Shown: piece after piece, positions 45,452 to 54,508 of the stretch
Position numbering within the stretch: position 1 is the stretch's first letter
Layout of the letters: every line of letters starts with the position of its first letter
DNA from: Akkermansia muciniphila
GTDB taxonomy: Bacteria; Verrucomicrobiota; Verrucomicrobiia; Limisphaerales; UBA9464
Reading direction: 5' to 3'
DNA: 64,000 bases
Assembly: GCA_945861565.1 (NCBI GenBank)
Contig: CAMAUY010000012.1
Coordinates: 1 to 64,000 of the forward strand
Made by a program: the position numbers and the translations under genes
The notes under the pieces: generated by a model
What the model saw: the letters and a program-made list of their open reading frames with translations, nothing else
Databases searched by the model: none
Told to the model about the DNA's origin: nothing

Positions 45452-46735
45452 ATGACATTTTCGTTGTTTCCCCACCGCAGGCCCGATCGCATCAGCGGCG
45501 CGCGACTTTTCCAAAGTGGCATCATTCTCAGCGCCGTCAGCCTGCTGGTCGGAATTGGCAACTACACCTTTCAGGCCATCATCAGCCGGAGATTGCAGCA
45601 AACCGGTGAATATGGAATGGCGAATAGCGCCCTCAGTTTTATGGGCTTGCTCGGCCTCCCGATGGCCATCGCCACCACCGCCGTAACCCATTACATCGCC
45701 CGTTTCAACGTCAAGGGAGACGAAGAGCGCCTGGAGGGTTTGCTCGCGGGTTGTCGCAAAATTCTATTTCGCGTGACATGGATCGGCTCCGTCCTCGCCG
45801 TCCTTGTCGTCAAGCCGTTGAGCGACGTGTTCCATTTCCCACGCGCCAGTTTGATGCTGGCGGCATTAGGCTGTGTGCTGGCGGGTTTTTGGGGATTATA
45901 CGCCACCGCCCTGTGCCAAGGGTTGGCCTGGTTCAAGCGCCTCGCGCTCATCGGCCTGATGGCAATGGGCCTGCGCCTGATCTTCGGCGGGTTTGCGACG
46001 GCGATATTTCCCACTGCGGAAGCAGTCGTACTGGCTTCGGGCGTCGCGTTGCTCGCCAATCTGATCCTGCTTTTCTGGCGCAGGGAATTGTCCCGGCCAG
46101 CGCAGGGCGTTTCACCTTGGAACCGTGATTTTGTCCTCTTCCTCACGGTGGCGGCTGCCTGCATCGGCGGCGGTTATTGTTTCACACAAGGAGATCTACT
46201 GGTCGCCCAGCGGTATTTCCCCGGTTCAAATCTTGACGCGTACAGCGCAGCAGGATTGCTGGCACGGGCACTGCCCATGACCGTCGCGCCTTTGCTGACC
46301 GTGCTATTTACCCACCGATCCGGTGCACCCACTCAAGATTCGGCCGAGGAGCAATTGAAACTCCTCGGCCTCTATACCGTAGGCTTGATTAGCGGTGCCA
46401 TCAGCTTGTTTCTGTTGCGAGCCTTTTGCTTGAGACTCATCGCCAGAAACACCCCCGAAGCGGCGGCCATGATCGCCCCCCTGGTCATCACGATGGTCTG
46501 GGTAGGCCTCCTTCAGGCACTCGCCATGTGGGCACTGGCCAGTCGGTGGCTCAAGGTCGCACTCCTCTATGGCGGCTTGGGTTGTGCGTATTGGCTCATA
46601 CTGCTTGGTCTCGGTAAAACGCCGGCAAACTTGCTCCGACTTATGCCGGTCGCGGCCGGCGTTGCCTTTGCTATTTTATTTCTATTTTGGTTGTTTGCCT
46701 TGCGCCAGGGCGATGCCCGCCCGCGGAATTTCTAA
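45452..46735 (+). CDS. MOP-superfamily polysaccharide flippase-like protein
   Basis: The 427-residue protein has about 12 membrane helices. The N-terminal LFQSGIILSAVSLLVGIGNYTFQAIISRRL and GEYGMANSALSFMGLL resemble Wzx/oligosaccharide flippases and PST exporters, which move lipid-linked glycans across the inner membrane. No glycan cluster surrounds it, so the substrate is unknown. The gene has no clear ribosome site and ends 17 bp from the convergent protease gene. Confidence 0.75.
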   Translation: MTFSLFPHRRPDRISGARLFQSGIILSAVSLLVGIGNYTFQAIISRRLQQTGEYGMANSALSFMGLLGLPMAIATTAVTHYIARFNVKGDEERLEGLLAGCRKILFRVTWIGSVLAVLVVKPLSDVFHFPRASLMLAALGCVLAGFWGLYATALCQGLAWFKRLALIGLMAMGLRLIFGGFATAIFPTAEAVVLASGVALLANLILLFWRRELSRPAQGVSPWNRDFVLFLTVAAACIGGGYCFTQGDLLVAQRYFPGSNLDAYSAAGLLARALPMTVAPLLTVLFTHRSGAPTQDSAEEQLKLLGLYTVGLISGAISLFLLRAFCLRLIARNTPEAAAMIAPLVITMVWVGLLQALAMWALASRWLKVALLYGGLGCAYWLILLGLGKTPANLLRLMPVAAGVAFAILFLFWLFALRQGDARPRNF

Positions 46736-46752
46736 AATTCTGAGCAAAAGAC

Positions 46753-48312
46753 CTATTCCGCCGATCGTTCCCGAATCACAAAGAGTCGTTCCTCGCCAGT
46801 GCGCGACTCGATGACACTCAGCATGACGCCCTCCTTCAGTCGCGCCTCCTTGAGCGCGTCCGAGAATTCCGTCGTGGAATTGATCTCCGTGCCATGCACC
46901 TCTGTAATCACGTCGCCCACGCGTATCCCCTTGCGTGCCGCAAGACTTCCCTCGGTCACGTCGATCACCAGTACCCCTTTTCCCTCCTTGACCCCCTTCT
47001 CCGCGGCGAGCTCTCGGCTGATCGTTTTCACCTTCAACCCCAGATCAACACTCTCGGTTTCAGTTGCCGAATTCGCCCGCTTGCGGCTCACCACCGGAAT
47101 GTTCCCGCTTTCCGGCCACTCCTCGGTCTTCACCTTTAACGTCATGTTCTTGCCCAACCGGTGAACGTCCAGGGACACCGACGTTCCGAGCGCCTTGTTG
47201 CGAATCTCGTTCTTAAGTTGTTGGGGCGTGCTCACTTTGTGGCCATCGACCGCCATGATGACATCCCCGCGCTTCACTCCCCCTTTTTCCGCCGGGCTAT
47301 TCTCGACGAATCCGTTGACCACGACGCCGTCCTCGACACCTTTCAGCATATCCTTCAGATCCGCATCCGACTTGAGAGGATGAATGCTGATCCCCAACCA
47401 ACTACGGGCGAACTTCCCGTTTTCGATGATCGAATTTCCTACCTGCTGGGCGAGATTAGAGGGGATCGCGAAGCCAATGCCACTGTTCATACCCCGGATC
47501 ATTGAGTTAATCCCGATCACCTCCCCATCGATGTTCACCAACGGCCCGCCGCTATTCCCAGGATTGATGCTGGCGTCGGTCTGGATAAAATCCTGGTCGA
47601 GCCCGCGGGTCTCGGTGGAAAAAGCCGGGATGATGTTACCGCGCCCCTTGGCACTCACGTGGCCGTACGTGACACTGTAATCCAGTTCAAACGGGGCCCC
47701 GATGGCGATGGCAAACTCCCCAACCTTCACCTTATCCGAGTCGGCGAAACGAACCGCGGTGAGATTCTTCAGATCCCCTTTCATCTTAATCACCGCGAGA
47801 TCTGACTTGGGGTCGGTGCCGCGCAATTCGGCATCGAACTCCCGTCCGTCCTTAAGCCGAACACGGATCTTGGCGGCGTTCTCCACCACATGATTATTGG
47901 TGAGAACATACCCGTCGTCCCGCATCACGACGCCGGAGCCTTGCATGGTCGGCCGTTGATCCTCGTCGCCCTTCGGAGGTCCCTTTCGAGGCTGGGGCGG
48001 TGCATCCGGCTGACCCTCCGGCTGGGGATCAAGAAACTTCCGAAATTCCTCCGGAATCATCTGCTCCAGCCATGCTTTGCGGCGAAACATGGAACCTCCC
48101 TCCGCCTCGGGTTTGGGAGTAACGCTGATAACAACCACCGACGGGGAAATCGTGTCGGCGACCTCAACGAAGGCTTGATTCAGTTGCCGCGCAAGGCTGA
48201 GAGCTGCGCTTTCGCGGGCCGAAGCAGCGTCCGGGGCGGCGGCGAGGGTGGCCGCCAATGTCACGGCAAGGACCGCGGCGGATCGAGAGGGGCGTAGGAT
48301 TCGTGCATTCAT
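46753..48312 (-). CDS. Do/DegP-type periplasmic serine protease
   Basis: About 519 residues from ATG 48312, which gives a clear signal peptide (SAAVLAVTLAATLAAAPDAASA). The trypsin-like domain has His141 (LTNNHVVENA), Asp171 (SDLAVIKM) and Ser254 (NPGNSGGPLVN). Two PDZ domains follow: about 290-380 and a C-terminal one with EGSLAARKGIRVGDVITEV. It is a housekeeping protease-chaperone for misfolded envelope proteins; DegP, DegQ and DegS cannot be told apart with confidence, though two PDZ domains argue against DegS. Confidence 0.92.
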   Translation of the reverse strand: MNARILRPSRSAAVLAVTLAATLAAAPDAASARESAALSLARQLNQAFVEVADTISPSVVVISVTPKPEAEGGSMFRRKAWLEQMIPEEFRKFLDPQPEGQPDAPPQPRKGPPKGDEDQRPTMQGSGVVMRDDGYVLTNNHVVENAAKIRVRLKDGREFDAELRGTDPKSDLAVIKMKGDLKNLTAVRFADSDKVKVGEFAIAIGAPFELDYSVTYGHVSAKGRGNIIPAFSTETRGLDQDFIQTDASINPGNSGGPLVNIDGEVIGINSMIRGMNSGIGFAIPSNLAQQVGNSIIENGKFARSWLGISIHPLKSDADLKDMLKGVEDGVVVNGFVENSPAEKGGVKRGDVIMAVDGHKVSTPQQLKNEIRNKALGTSVSLDVHRLGKNMTLKVKTEEWPESGNIPVVSRKRANSATETESVDLGLKVKTISRELAAEKGVKEGKGVLVIDVTEGSLAARKGIRVGDVITEVHGTEINSTTEFSDALKEARLKEGVMLSVIESRTGEERLFVIRERSAE

Positions 48313-48468
48313 AATAGTTTCGAGGCTAATCCGGTGGAACCGGTTGGCAACTTCGAGCGAAGATACCATTCCGCGTTCAAAGGATCCCTGGTAAAATTTC
48401 TCCGGTAGATTTCGATTGCCTGAAACTCCACAGGGGTTAGCTTACTGGTTCATTCTAGAGCATTACCT

Positions 48469-48735
48469 GTGAACTCCGAAGTCATGAAAAAAGCGCTGGA
48501 GAATGTCGGGAATCCCCACATTCTGGTCAACATCATCTCCCGCCGGGTGCGCCAGTTAAACGGCGGAGGCGGAGGATTTGCCCGTCCGCTCGTGGACGTT
48601 GGACCTAGCGTTGGAGCGGCGGATATTGCGTTACTTGAAGTAGCTGAAGGCAAGATTGGGTACGACATCATTGTGGATGACCCGGTCGAAGTGCTGCAGA
48701 TTGCGGCCCGCCGAAAGCGCCGGGCGGCGGCATAG
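48469..48735 (+). CDS. rpoZ: RNA polymerase omega subunit
   Basis: The 88-residue product has the omega core: NPHILVNIISRRVRQLNGGG, ADIALLEVAEGKIGYD and a basic tail. Omega helps assemble the beta-prime subunit. GTG 48469 is used; an in-frame ATG lies at 48484. A strong terminator follows at 48789-48816. Confidence 0.85.
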   Translation: MNSEVMKKALENVGNPHILVNIISRRVRQLNGGGGGFARPLVDVGPSVGAADIALLEVAEGKIGYDIIVDDPVEVLQIAARRKRRAAA

Positions 48736-48788
48736 TCCGACGGCCCGATCCCAGCCGGCAATCCTCTTCGGGACCGAATCAAAAAGAC

Positions 48789-48816
48789 GGCCAGAGGAAT
48801 GCCCTCTGGCCTTTTT
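48789..48816 (+). terminator. Intrinsic terminator after rpoZ, abutting the smpB start codon
   Basis: GGCCAGAGG-aatgc-CCTCTGGCC is a perfect 9-bp stem followed by TTTTT. AAAAAG precedes the left arm, so it may work in both directions. The smpB ATG begins one base after the T-run. Confidence 0.85.
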
Positions 48817-48817
48817 C

Positions 48818-49291
48818 ATGGGTGACATCCTTTCCAATTCAAAGGCCAGGCGGGACTACCACATTCTTGAGACGTTCGAGGCAGGCTTAATTCTGCACGG
48901 AACGGAAGTGAAATCGCTGCGGGCCGGGAAAGGGCAGATTACCGACGCCTTTTGCCGCATCGAAAAGGATCAAGCGTGGTTGTACAACGCTCACATCGAC
49001 GAATACTCCCACGGCAACATCCAAAATCACCTTCCCAAGGCGCCCCGAAAGCTGCTGCTCCATCGTCGCGAGATCGAAAAATTGGCGGGCTACGGTGCCG
49101 TCAAAGGCAACGCCGTCGTGCCACTTTCCTTCTACTGGAAGAATGGCCGGGTAAAAGTTCTCCTCGCAGTTGGGAAGGGCAAAGCCGAATACGACAAACG
49201 GGAGGACATCAAGCTGCGCGAGGCGAGGCGCGAGATTGATCGCGCCCTCACAAGCAGATCCAAAACGGGCCGATCCGAAGCGGGCCGATGA
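48818..49291 (+). CDS. smpB: SsrA-binding protein SmpB
   Basis: The 157-residue RNA-binding protein delivers tmRNA to stalled ribosomes. NSKARRDYHILETFEAGLILHG, GTEVKSLRAGK and the basic tail (KAEYDKREDIKLREARREID) are typical. The ATG at 48818 fits the family start, yet it has no ribosome site because the rpoZ terminator ends just before it. Translation may be leaderless or depend on terminator read-through. The tmRNA gene is not in the window. Confidence 0.93.
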   Translation: MGDILSNSKARRDYHILETFEAGLILHGTEVKSLRAGKGQITDAFCRIEKDQAWLYNAHIDEYSHGNIQNHLPKAPRKLLLHRREIEKLAGYGAVKGNAVVPLSFYWKNGRVKVLLAVGKGKAEYDKREDIKLREARREIDRALTSRSKTGRSEAGR

Positions 49292-49387
49292 AACAAGAAG
49301 GACAGCGGAAAACTGCCACGTTGCCGCTGCAAGCCGGCTCTCAATCGCGGTTCCGCCCATCCGACGGGGTTTCCCGCCGACGCCCGC

Positions 49388-49699
49388 TCACTTCTTGGCG
49401 ACCGGCTTAGCCGCTGCCTTGGCTATCCGCTTCTCGACGGGCTTGTCGCCCTTTTTCCATGTGCGGCGCGGAGCCTTGGTGACCAAGCCTTTCTTAAGCG
49501 CGGTGGTGGCGACGCGGATATAGCGAATCTCTCCGCTTGGAAGAACCGCCTTCACCCGCTGAAGATTGGGGATAAACCGGCGTTTAGTGATCGCGGTCAC
49601 GTGCGTGCCGATGCCACCTTTCTTCTTCGCCTTACCGGAACGCCAAATGTGATTGCCCTTGACGGGGCGTTTACCGGTGAGCGGACAAATTCGAGCCAT
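49388..49699 (-). CDS. rpmB: 50S ribosomal protein L28
   Basis: The 103-residue product starts MARICPLTGKRPVKGN and continues through TKRRFIPNLQRVKAVLPSGEIRYIRV, as in L28. The C-terminal 25 residues form a Lys/Ala-rich tail (KRIAKAAAKPVAKK) longer than in most bacteria. Confidence 0.94.
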   Translation of the reverse strand: MARICPLTGKRPVKGNHIWRSGKAKKKGGIGTHVTAITKRRFIPNLQRVKAVLPSGEIRYIRVATTALKKGLVTKAPRRTWKKGDKPVEKRIAKAAAKPVAKK

Positions 49700-49787
49700 A
49701 TCGATCCAATTTTTTTTCTTTTAAAAACGAGCGCGGAACCTAGCTGGGTTTGGAAACGCCGCGCAAGACCTATTTTTGCGCCCTTTA

Positions 49788-49973
49788 CTATCGAAACCCC
49801 AAGGTCAGCGACCTTAGTTCCTTGAGCCGCACTCAAAAGCCGTAATCCACGGTCATCAGTGGCGCACCCTGTTCAATGGCCGCCATGGCACCGATGAGAA
49901 TACAATTTATCTTTTCTTCGCAGAGCGCCTTAAGGAAAGCGCCGAGCGGGCTGTCTTGAGACTGAAGTGGCAT
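49788..49973 (-). pseudogene. Remnant of a nucleotidyltransferase-type gene with an in-frame stop
   Basis: From ATG 49973 a 46-codon frame reads AFLKALCEEKINCILIGAMAAI then EQGAPLMTVDYGF. This is the start of small nucleotidyltransferases with a (V/I)xYxLIGGxAAxxxGxPxxTxDxD(F/L)W pattern. A TGA at 49835-49833 stands where Trp is expected, after which the same frame continues as VRLKE and soon ends near 49788. The rest of the domain is gone. The catalytic Asp pattern is already broken (DYG for DYD), so it is decayed. It is too short to appear as a normal gene. Confidence 0.55.
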
Positions 49974-50006
49974 CTTTGCTCGGGCGACAAATGCCGCAAT
50001 CCGGTG

Positions 50007-51248
50007 TTACCGCCATTTCAATGTTTGCATGCGCCGCGCCACCTCTTCGGCATTGGATCGACTGTTAAATGAACTCACCCGGAAATAGCCCTCGCCGTTT
50101 CGTCCAAACCCGCTCCCTGGCGTGATGACCACATTGGCCTCGTTCAGCATCCGATCGAAGGCCTGCCAACTGGTGATTCCAGCCGGAGTTCCCACCCAAA
50201 TGTAGGGCGCATTCTCGCCGCCAAAGACGGTCAACCCCGCCGCGCGAGCGCCCGCCACCAATACTTTTGCGTTGCCCATATAGTGAGCGATCAACTGACG
50301 CACCTGGGCCTGCCCTTCCGTCGAATACAACGCCTCGGCGGCTCGCTGAACGACGTAAGACACTCCGTTGAATTTTGTGCTCATCCGTCGATTCCACAAC
50401 GGGTGCAGCGGCTTCCACTCGCCCGCTGTCGTCCTGGCTTGCAGCGTCTTGGGAACGACCGTGAACGCACACCGAACTCCCGTGAATCCGCCGTTCTTCG
50501 AAAAACTGCGGAACTCTATGGCGCAGTCTCGCGCCCCCGGGATCTCAAAGATTGAGTGCGGAATCGCCGGATCGGAAACGTAGGCTTCGTAGGCAGCATC
50601 GAACAGGAGGATGGCGCGGTTTGCCAGGGCATATCGAACCCACGCCTCCAGTTTCGCCCGACTCGCCACCGCTCCCGTCGGATTATTTGGCGAACACAAA
50701 TAAATCACGTCGACCTTTTCCTGAGGGGGCTCGGGAATGAACCCGTTCTGAGCCGTGCACGGCAGATACACTAATCCACCGTAGGCCCCTGAATCGTCCG
50801 CATTCCCGGTATGACCCGTCATCACGTTGGTATCCACATAGACCGGGTAGACCGGATCCGTGATCGCGATCCGATTCTGGTTCCCGAGAATGTCGAGGAT
50901 GGCCCCGCAATCGCATTTGGAACCATCGCTCACGAAAATTTCGTCGTCCGCCACGTCAAGCCCATGCGCTCGATAGTCATTCGCGGCAATCGCACTTCGC
51001 AGAAATTCATACCCTTGCTCAGGGCCATACCCGCGAAACGTCTCCCGTTGAGCCATTTCATCCACCGCCTTGTGCAACGCCGCAATGGCGGCCGCCGGCA
51101 GCGGCTCCGTAACGTCCCCAATTCCGCACCGGATCACGCGTTTGGCGGCGTCCGGATGCGCATCACAAAAGGCCTTCACGCGCCGTCCGATTTCAGGGAA
51201 GAGATAGCCCGCTTTAAGCTTGAGATAGTTGTCGTTGAGGTACGCCAT
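50007..51248 (-). CDS. dapL: LL-diaminopimelate aminotransferase
   Basis: The 413-residue PLP enzyme turns tetrahydrodipicolinate directly into LL-diaminopimelate, bypassing the acyl steps. [33 protein letters not shown] and the Schiff-base Lys251 ([12 protein letters not shown]) are diagnostic of DapL. ATG 51248 is chosen because the family begins there with [17 protein letters not shown]. It is the last gene of the set that starts with dapF, whose enzyme acts next in the same pathway. Confidence 0.96.
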   Translation of the reverse strand: MAYLNDNYLKLKAGYLFPEIGRRVKAFCDAHPDAAKRVIRCGIGDVTEPLPAAAIAALHKAVDEMAQRETFRGYGPEQGYEFLRSAIAANDYRAHGLDVADDEIFVSDGSKCDCGAILDILGNQNRIAITDPVYPVYVDTNVMTGHTGNADDSGAYGGLVYLPCTAQNGFIPEPPQEKVDVIYLCSPNNPTGAVASRAKLEAWVRYALANRAILLFDAAYEAYVSDPAIPHSIFEIPGARDCAIEFRSFSKNGGFTGVRCAFTVVPKTLQARTTAGEWKPLHPLWNRRMSTKFNGVSYVVQRAAEALYSTEGQAQVRQLIAHYMGNAKVLVAGARAAGLTVFGGENAPYIWVGTPAGITSWQAFDRMLNEANVVITPGSGFGRNGEGYFRVSSFNSRSNAEEVARRMQTLKWR

Positions 51249-51353
51249 GTTAAGAAATTCGTCGTGAGTCACGCCGATGACACCCCTTGTCATCCAACCA
51301 AAACCCGCGTCACGGTAAGAAAGGAGACTGCGAGTTGCAAGGGTGCCAAGTCC

Positions 51354-52385
51354 TCAAAAAGTTTCACTCCCTGCCCCTTCCGATCTCGCGGGCGCGCCCA
51401 CCACCAAAACCTCCTTCAGTCGGTCTCCCTCGACCCGCGCCAACAGCGATCGTCCTGATAACTCGTCCAATCGTTTGAAAAGGTCGCGCGCATCCCGCTT
51501 CTGCAGCACTAGATTACCCACTCCGGACGTCTGGCAGCCAAAAACCTTGGCGAAGCCTTTGTATTTGCGGGGTAAACCAAGAATTCGGATCTCCTGACGG
51601 TCCCTCCCGTCCTCTTGTGGCCGCTCCCGGGGCGACCGAGTGAGCATCAGATAGCAATAGGGTAGGCTCCGCAGATCGATGCCGGCACGCTGCGCGAACC
51701 GGACCCAGCCGCTTTCCGCGAAAATGCCACCCGGCGGGCGTGCAAAAAAATGGCACCAATGCCCCTCGTTTCCCGGCCGATTGACGCCACACGGTTCCCG
51801 GTGAGGACAGGGCGCCACGATTTCGAACCGATCCAGCAATTCGTCCCGGATAGCGCCCAGGTCGCGACTGGCGCCGTGAGTACCCGGCTCAACCCAAAAA
51901 ACGGTGTCCGCCTGCCCAATCATTCGGCGCATCTCGCTCCGCCCCGCGCCATCCAACTCATTCAGCACATGACTGATCACCAGCAGGGCGATCGGCTCGT
52001 CGGGGGGGACCGGCCCGGTCCGTACCTTCAGACCCGGCCAACGAGCCATGGCGGCCGAGGCGGCATATTGCACCGCGAGAGCGGAATGATCGACAAGGTT
52101 CAACTCGGTGACGGCGTCGCCGCCCAGCCAGTCCACAACCCGCCGGCCAGCAATGCCGCTGCCACAACCCCAATCGACCACCGCGCCCTTCCGGCAGCGC
52201 CATTCGCTGGGGTCGAGGCCCCGCAGCACGGCATCCCATTTCCAGCCGATCCGCTCGCCGTAAGTAAAATCATAATTGGCGAGGTCCGATTCCGATCGCC
52301 AATATGGCCCTGGGGCGGGTGTTCCGCGGAGAAACAAATCGCGCAATCGGTCGAGAGCGCTCCAATCCAGTTGATCCCAGTTCAC
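51354..52385 (-). CDS. Rsm22/METTL17-like methyltransferase family protein
   Basis: The 343-residue protein has a class I SAM site (VVDWGCGSGIAGRRV) and the metal-binding C193, C199 and C211 (APCPHREPCGV, HWCHF). This Cys pattern holds an Fe-S cluster in mitochondrial METTL17/Rsm22. The family assists small-ribosomal-subunit assembly; whether it methylates RNA is uncertain. Its ATG overlaps the stop of the upstream methyltransferase gene by 4 bp (52382-52385). Confidence 0.8.
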   Translation of the reverse strand: MNWDQLDWSALDRLRDLFLRGTPAPGPYWRSESDLANYDFTYGERIGWKWDAVLRGLDPSEWRCRKGAVVDWGCGSGIAGRRVVDWLGGDAVTELNLVDHSALAVQYAASAAMARWPGLKVRTGPVPPDEPIALLVISHVLNELDGAGRSEMRRMIGQADTVFWVEPGTHGASRDLGAIRDELLDRFEIVAPCPHREPCGVNRPGNEGHWCHFFARPPGGIFAESGWVRFAQRAGIDLRSLPYCYLMLTRSPRERPQEDGRDRQEIRILGLPRKYKGFAKVFGCQTSGVGNLVLQKRDARDLFKRLDELSGRSLLARVEGDRLKEVLVVGAPARSEGAGSETF

Positions 52386-53650
52386 GGCAGATTCTCGCCA
52401 CCAGACCGGAGAGGTGCTGAAGGCAGTGGGTATTGCGGATTCGTTGAGAATGGAAACTTAAGCCGTTCCGCCAGTCGCTGCGTCTGAATGCCATAATTCC
52501 ACGCCAACTCTCGCACGGCGCGAGCTCGATCTTCACGCTCCCCTGAATCGGCTCGTTTCACAGCGGCGATCATCAAATTTCGACCCGAGTGTTCGGGGGA
52601 GACGAATTCGAAAACCCGGGTGCGGTAGCCGGCCCATTCGAGGAGCAACGTGCGCAACGCATCCGTCACGAATTCGGCCTGTCGCTCGCGCCAGATGCCG
52701 TGTCGCAGCACGGGCTCCAGGACCGGCGGCGGCTTCATCTGTGGGCGCACCTCCTTATGACAGCACGGCGAGACCAATAAAAGTCGCGCCCCCGCGTCAA
52801 TGCCCCGCGCCAGGGCATCATCGGTGGCTGTGTCGCAAGCGTGCAAGGCAACCAACACATCCACCGACGCAAGCACGACATCCTGAATATTCCCAAGTTC
52901 AAAGACCAAATTTGTAGAGCCGGCCGTCAACGCGGCACGATTCGAACGTTCGACCAACTCCGGTCGCTGCTCAATGCCCCGGATCGTCCACTGCCCCATG
53001 CCCGGTTTCCGCAGATACTCCGCCGCGGCAAAGGTCAGATAGCCCTTGCCGCATCCCATATCGATCAGCGTTCGCACGGAACCGTCCGAAACCGGCTGCA
53101 ATTCATTCAACAACGCCCCAAGCACTTCAACAAAGTGGTGGATCTGGCGAAACTTCGCCTCTTTCCCCGCACAGACCGACCCGTCGGGCGTGGTGACGCC
53201 CAGATCTCGCAGCCACGAGGATCCACCGAGCGCGACGGTGCGATTCCGCACCCGATCATGCGTTCGATGGACACCCAGGACGCTCAAATCCCGCGGCCGC
53301 GGCATCTCCCGCAACCGTCCCGGCCCGTCCGCCGCACCGTTCAATTCCCACTCGGCATCGGTGGAGCGCAGAAAACCCGACGCGGCTCCGGACTCCAACC
53401 ATCGACTCAATTCGGCAAGCCCCTCGCTCAATTCAAAATTCTGGGTGACGTCCCGTGTGTCATGGCGAAACACGAGGGAAATCCGAGTCCCAGCTTTGAG
53501 GTCAACGAGCCGGCCCAGCACTCGGCGTAATGTCGGTACCGACGGCCAAGTCCCGGAAACGGTTACCTTGATCAGGGTCAGCGAGCCGACCGCATGTCGC
53601 ACCGCGTTCATCCACCGGATTTTCGGGGAATCCGACCCAAGGTTTGACAT
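52382..53650 (-). CDS. SAM-dependent methyltransferase, Methyltransf_32-like
   Basis: This is a 422-residue protein. The N-terminal 140 residues are unassigned. The catalytic half has LIDMGCGKGYLTFAAAEYL, ALHACDTATDDALARGI and SPCCHKEVRPQ. The His-Ala-Cys-Asp and Pro-Cys-Cys-His-Lys segments are typical of the METTL25-like PF13679 group. The substrate is unknown, probably RNA. It lies 9 bp after dapF and overlaps the Rsm22-like gene, so the two methyltransferases are probably made together. Confidence 0.8.
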   Translation of the reverse strand: MSNLGSDSPKIRWMNAVRHAVGSLTLIKVTVSGTWPSVPTLRRVLGRLVDLKAGTRISLVFRHDTRDVTQNFELSEGLAELSRWLESGAASGFLRSTDAEWELNGAADGPGRLREMPRPRDLSVLGVHRTHDRVRNRTVALGGSSWLRDLGVTTPDGSVCAGKEAKFRQIHHFVEVLGALLNELQPVSDGSVRTLIDMGCGKGYLTFAAAEYLRKPGMGQWTIRGIEQRPELVERSNRAALTAGSTNLVFELGNIQDVVLASVDVLVALHACDTATDDALARGIDAGARLLLVSPCCHKEVRPQMKPPPVLEPVLRHGIWRERQAEFVTDALRTLLLEWAGYRTRVFEFVSPEHSGRNLMIAAVKRADSGEREDRARAVRELAWNYGIQTQRLAERLKFPFSTNPQYPLPSAPLRSGGENLP

Positions 53651-53659
53651 GAAGTGGGT

Positions 53660-54478
53660 TCAGGGATGTTCCAGGACGATCCGCCCTTCGAACACAAATG
53701 TGGCCGGCCCGCCTAGCTTCACATCGGAGAACTGGCCGCCCGCCTCCCGAAATGAAACCTGCAGTTCATCACCCCCTTGCACCTGCACCCGGACGGGCGA
53801 ACGAAATCCATGGAGCACGGCACTGAGGATCGCACTTGCCGTGACTCCGGTCCCACATGCCAGTGTTTCCCCTTCGACACCCCGCTCGTAGGTTCGGACA
53901 CGAATAAATCCAGGGCCCTTGATCTGAACAAAGTTCACATTAGTACCGCGAGGTTTGAAGTGTGCATGATGCCGAAGTTCAGAACCAAGGGACTGCACCA
54001 TGGCGCGGTCGGCATCGGGAACGAATACGACGGCATGCGGGACACCGGTGTTAAGGGAACTGACCTCGATCTGCCCAGCGCTCGTTGCAACGGTCTCACG
54101 CAAGCGCAGGCCCTGCGGGGAAGTCAGATTCACGGTTACATTTTCCCCGGCAAACTCGGCCCCAATCACCCCGGCCACCGTGTCAAACGATGTCCGTCCC
54201 GTGGCACCGGTCTTTTTCTCAATAAACCGGGCGAAGCAACGCGCCCCATTGCCGCACATCTCAGCGTCCGATCCATCCGAATTGTAGAATTGCCACGCCC
54301 AATCCGCTTTTCCGGATCGGGCGGGCACGAGCAGGATGATGCCATCGGCACCGATGCCGAACTGGCGGTGACAGAGACGGGCGACCTGATCGCGCGTGAA
54401 GGCAATTTTCCCAGCTCGATTGTCAAACAGGATGAAATCGTTCCCGGCACCCGACATCTTGGTAAACTCAAGCAGCAT
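53660..54478 (-). CDS. dapF: Diaminopimelate epimerase
   Basis: The 272-residue racemase converts LL- to meso-diaminopimelate for lysine and peptidoglycan. The two catalytic cysteines are C75 (MCGNGARC) and C208 (ACGTGVTAS), each in its conserved setting; MSGAGNDFILFDN opens the protein. The ATG lies only 30 bp from the divergent shc start, and AGGG 9 nt upstream could serve as its ribosome site. Confidence 0.97.
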   Translation of the reverse strand: MLLEFTKMSGAGNDFILFDNRAGKIAFTRDQVARLCHRQFGIGADGIILLVPARSGKADWAWQFYNSDGSDAEMCGNGARCFARFIEKKTGATGRTSFDTVAGVIGAEFAGENVTVNLTSPQGLRLRETVATSAGQIEVSSLNTGVPHAVVFVPDADRAMVQSLGSELRHHAHFKPRGTNVNFVQIKGPGFIRVRTYERGVEGETLACGTGVTASAILSAVLHGFRSPVRVQVQGGDELQVSFREAGGQFSDVKLGGPATFVFEGRIVLEHP

Positions 54479-54481
54479 GCG

Positions 54482-54505
54482 GGACCACCCTAACAGGAGT
54501 GGTCC
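54482..54505. promoter_or_regulatory. Inverted repeat filling the dapF/shc divergent gap
   Basis: GGACCAC-cctaacagga-GTGGTCC is a perfect 7-bp inverted repeat. Its arms overlap the predicted ribosome sites of both divergent genes (AGGAG at 54495-54499 for shc; AGGG on the minus strand for dapF). Confidence 0.5.
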
Positions 54506-54508
54506 GGT

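Noticed and set aside
49597-49836. 79-residue minus-strand ORF overlapping rpmB
   Set aside because: Out-of-frame with the clear L28 gene; no supporting homology.
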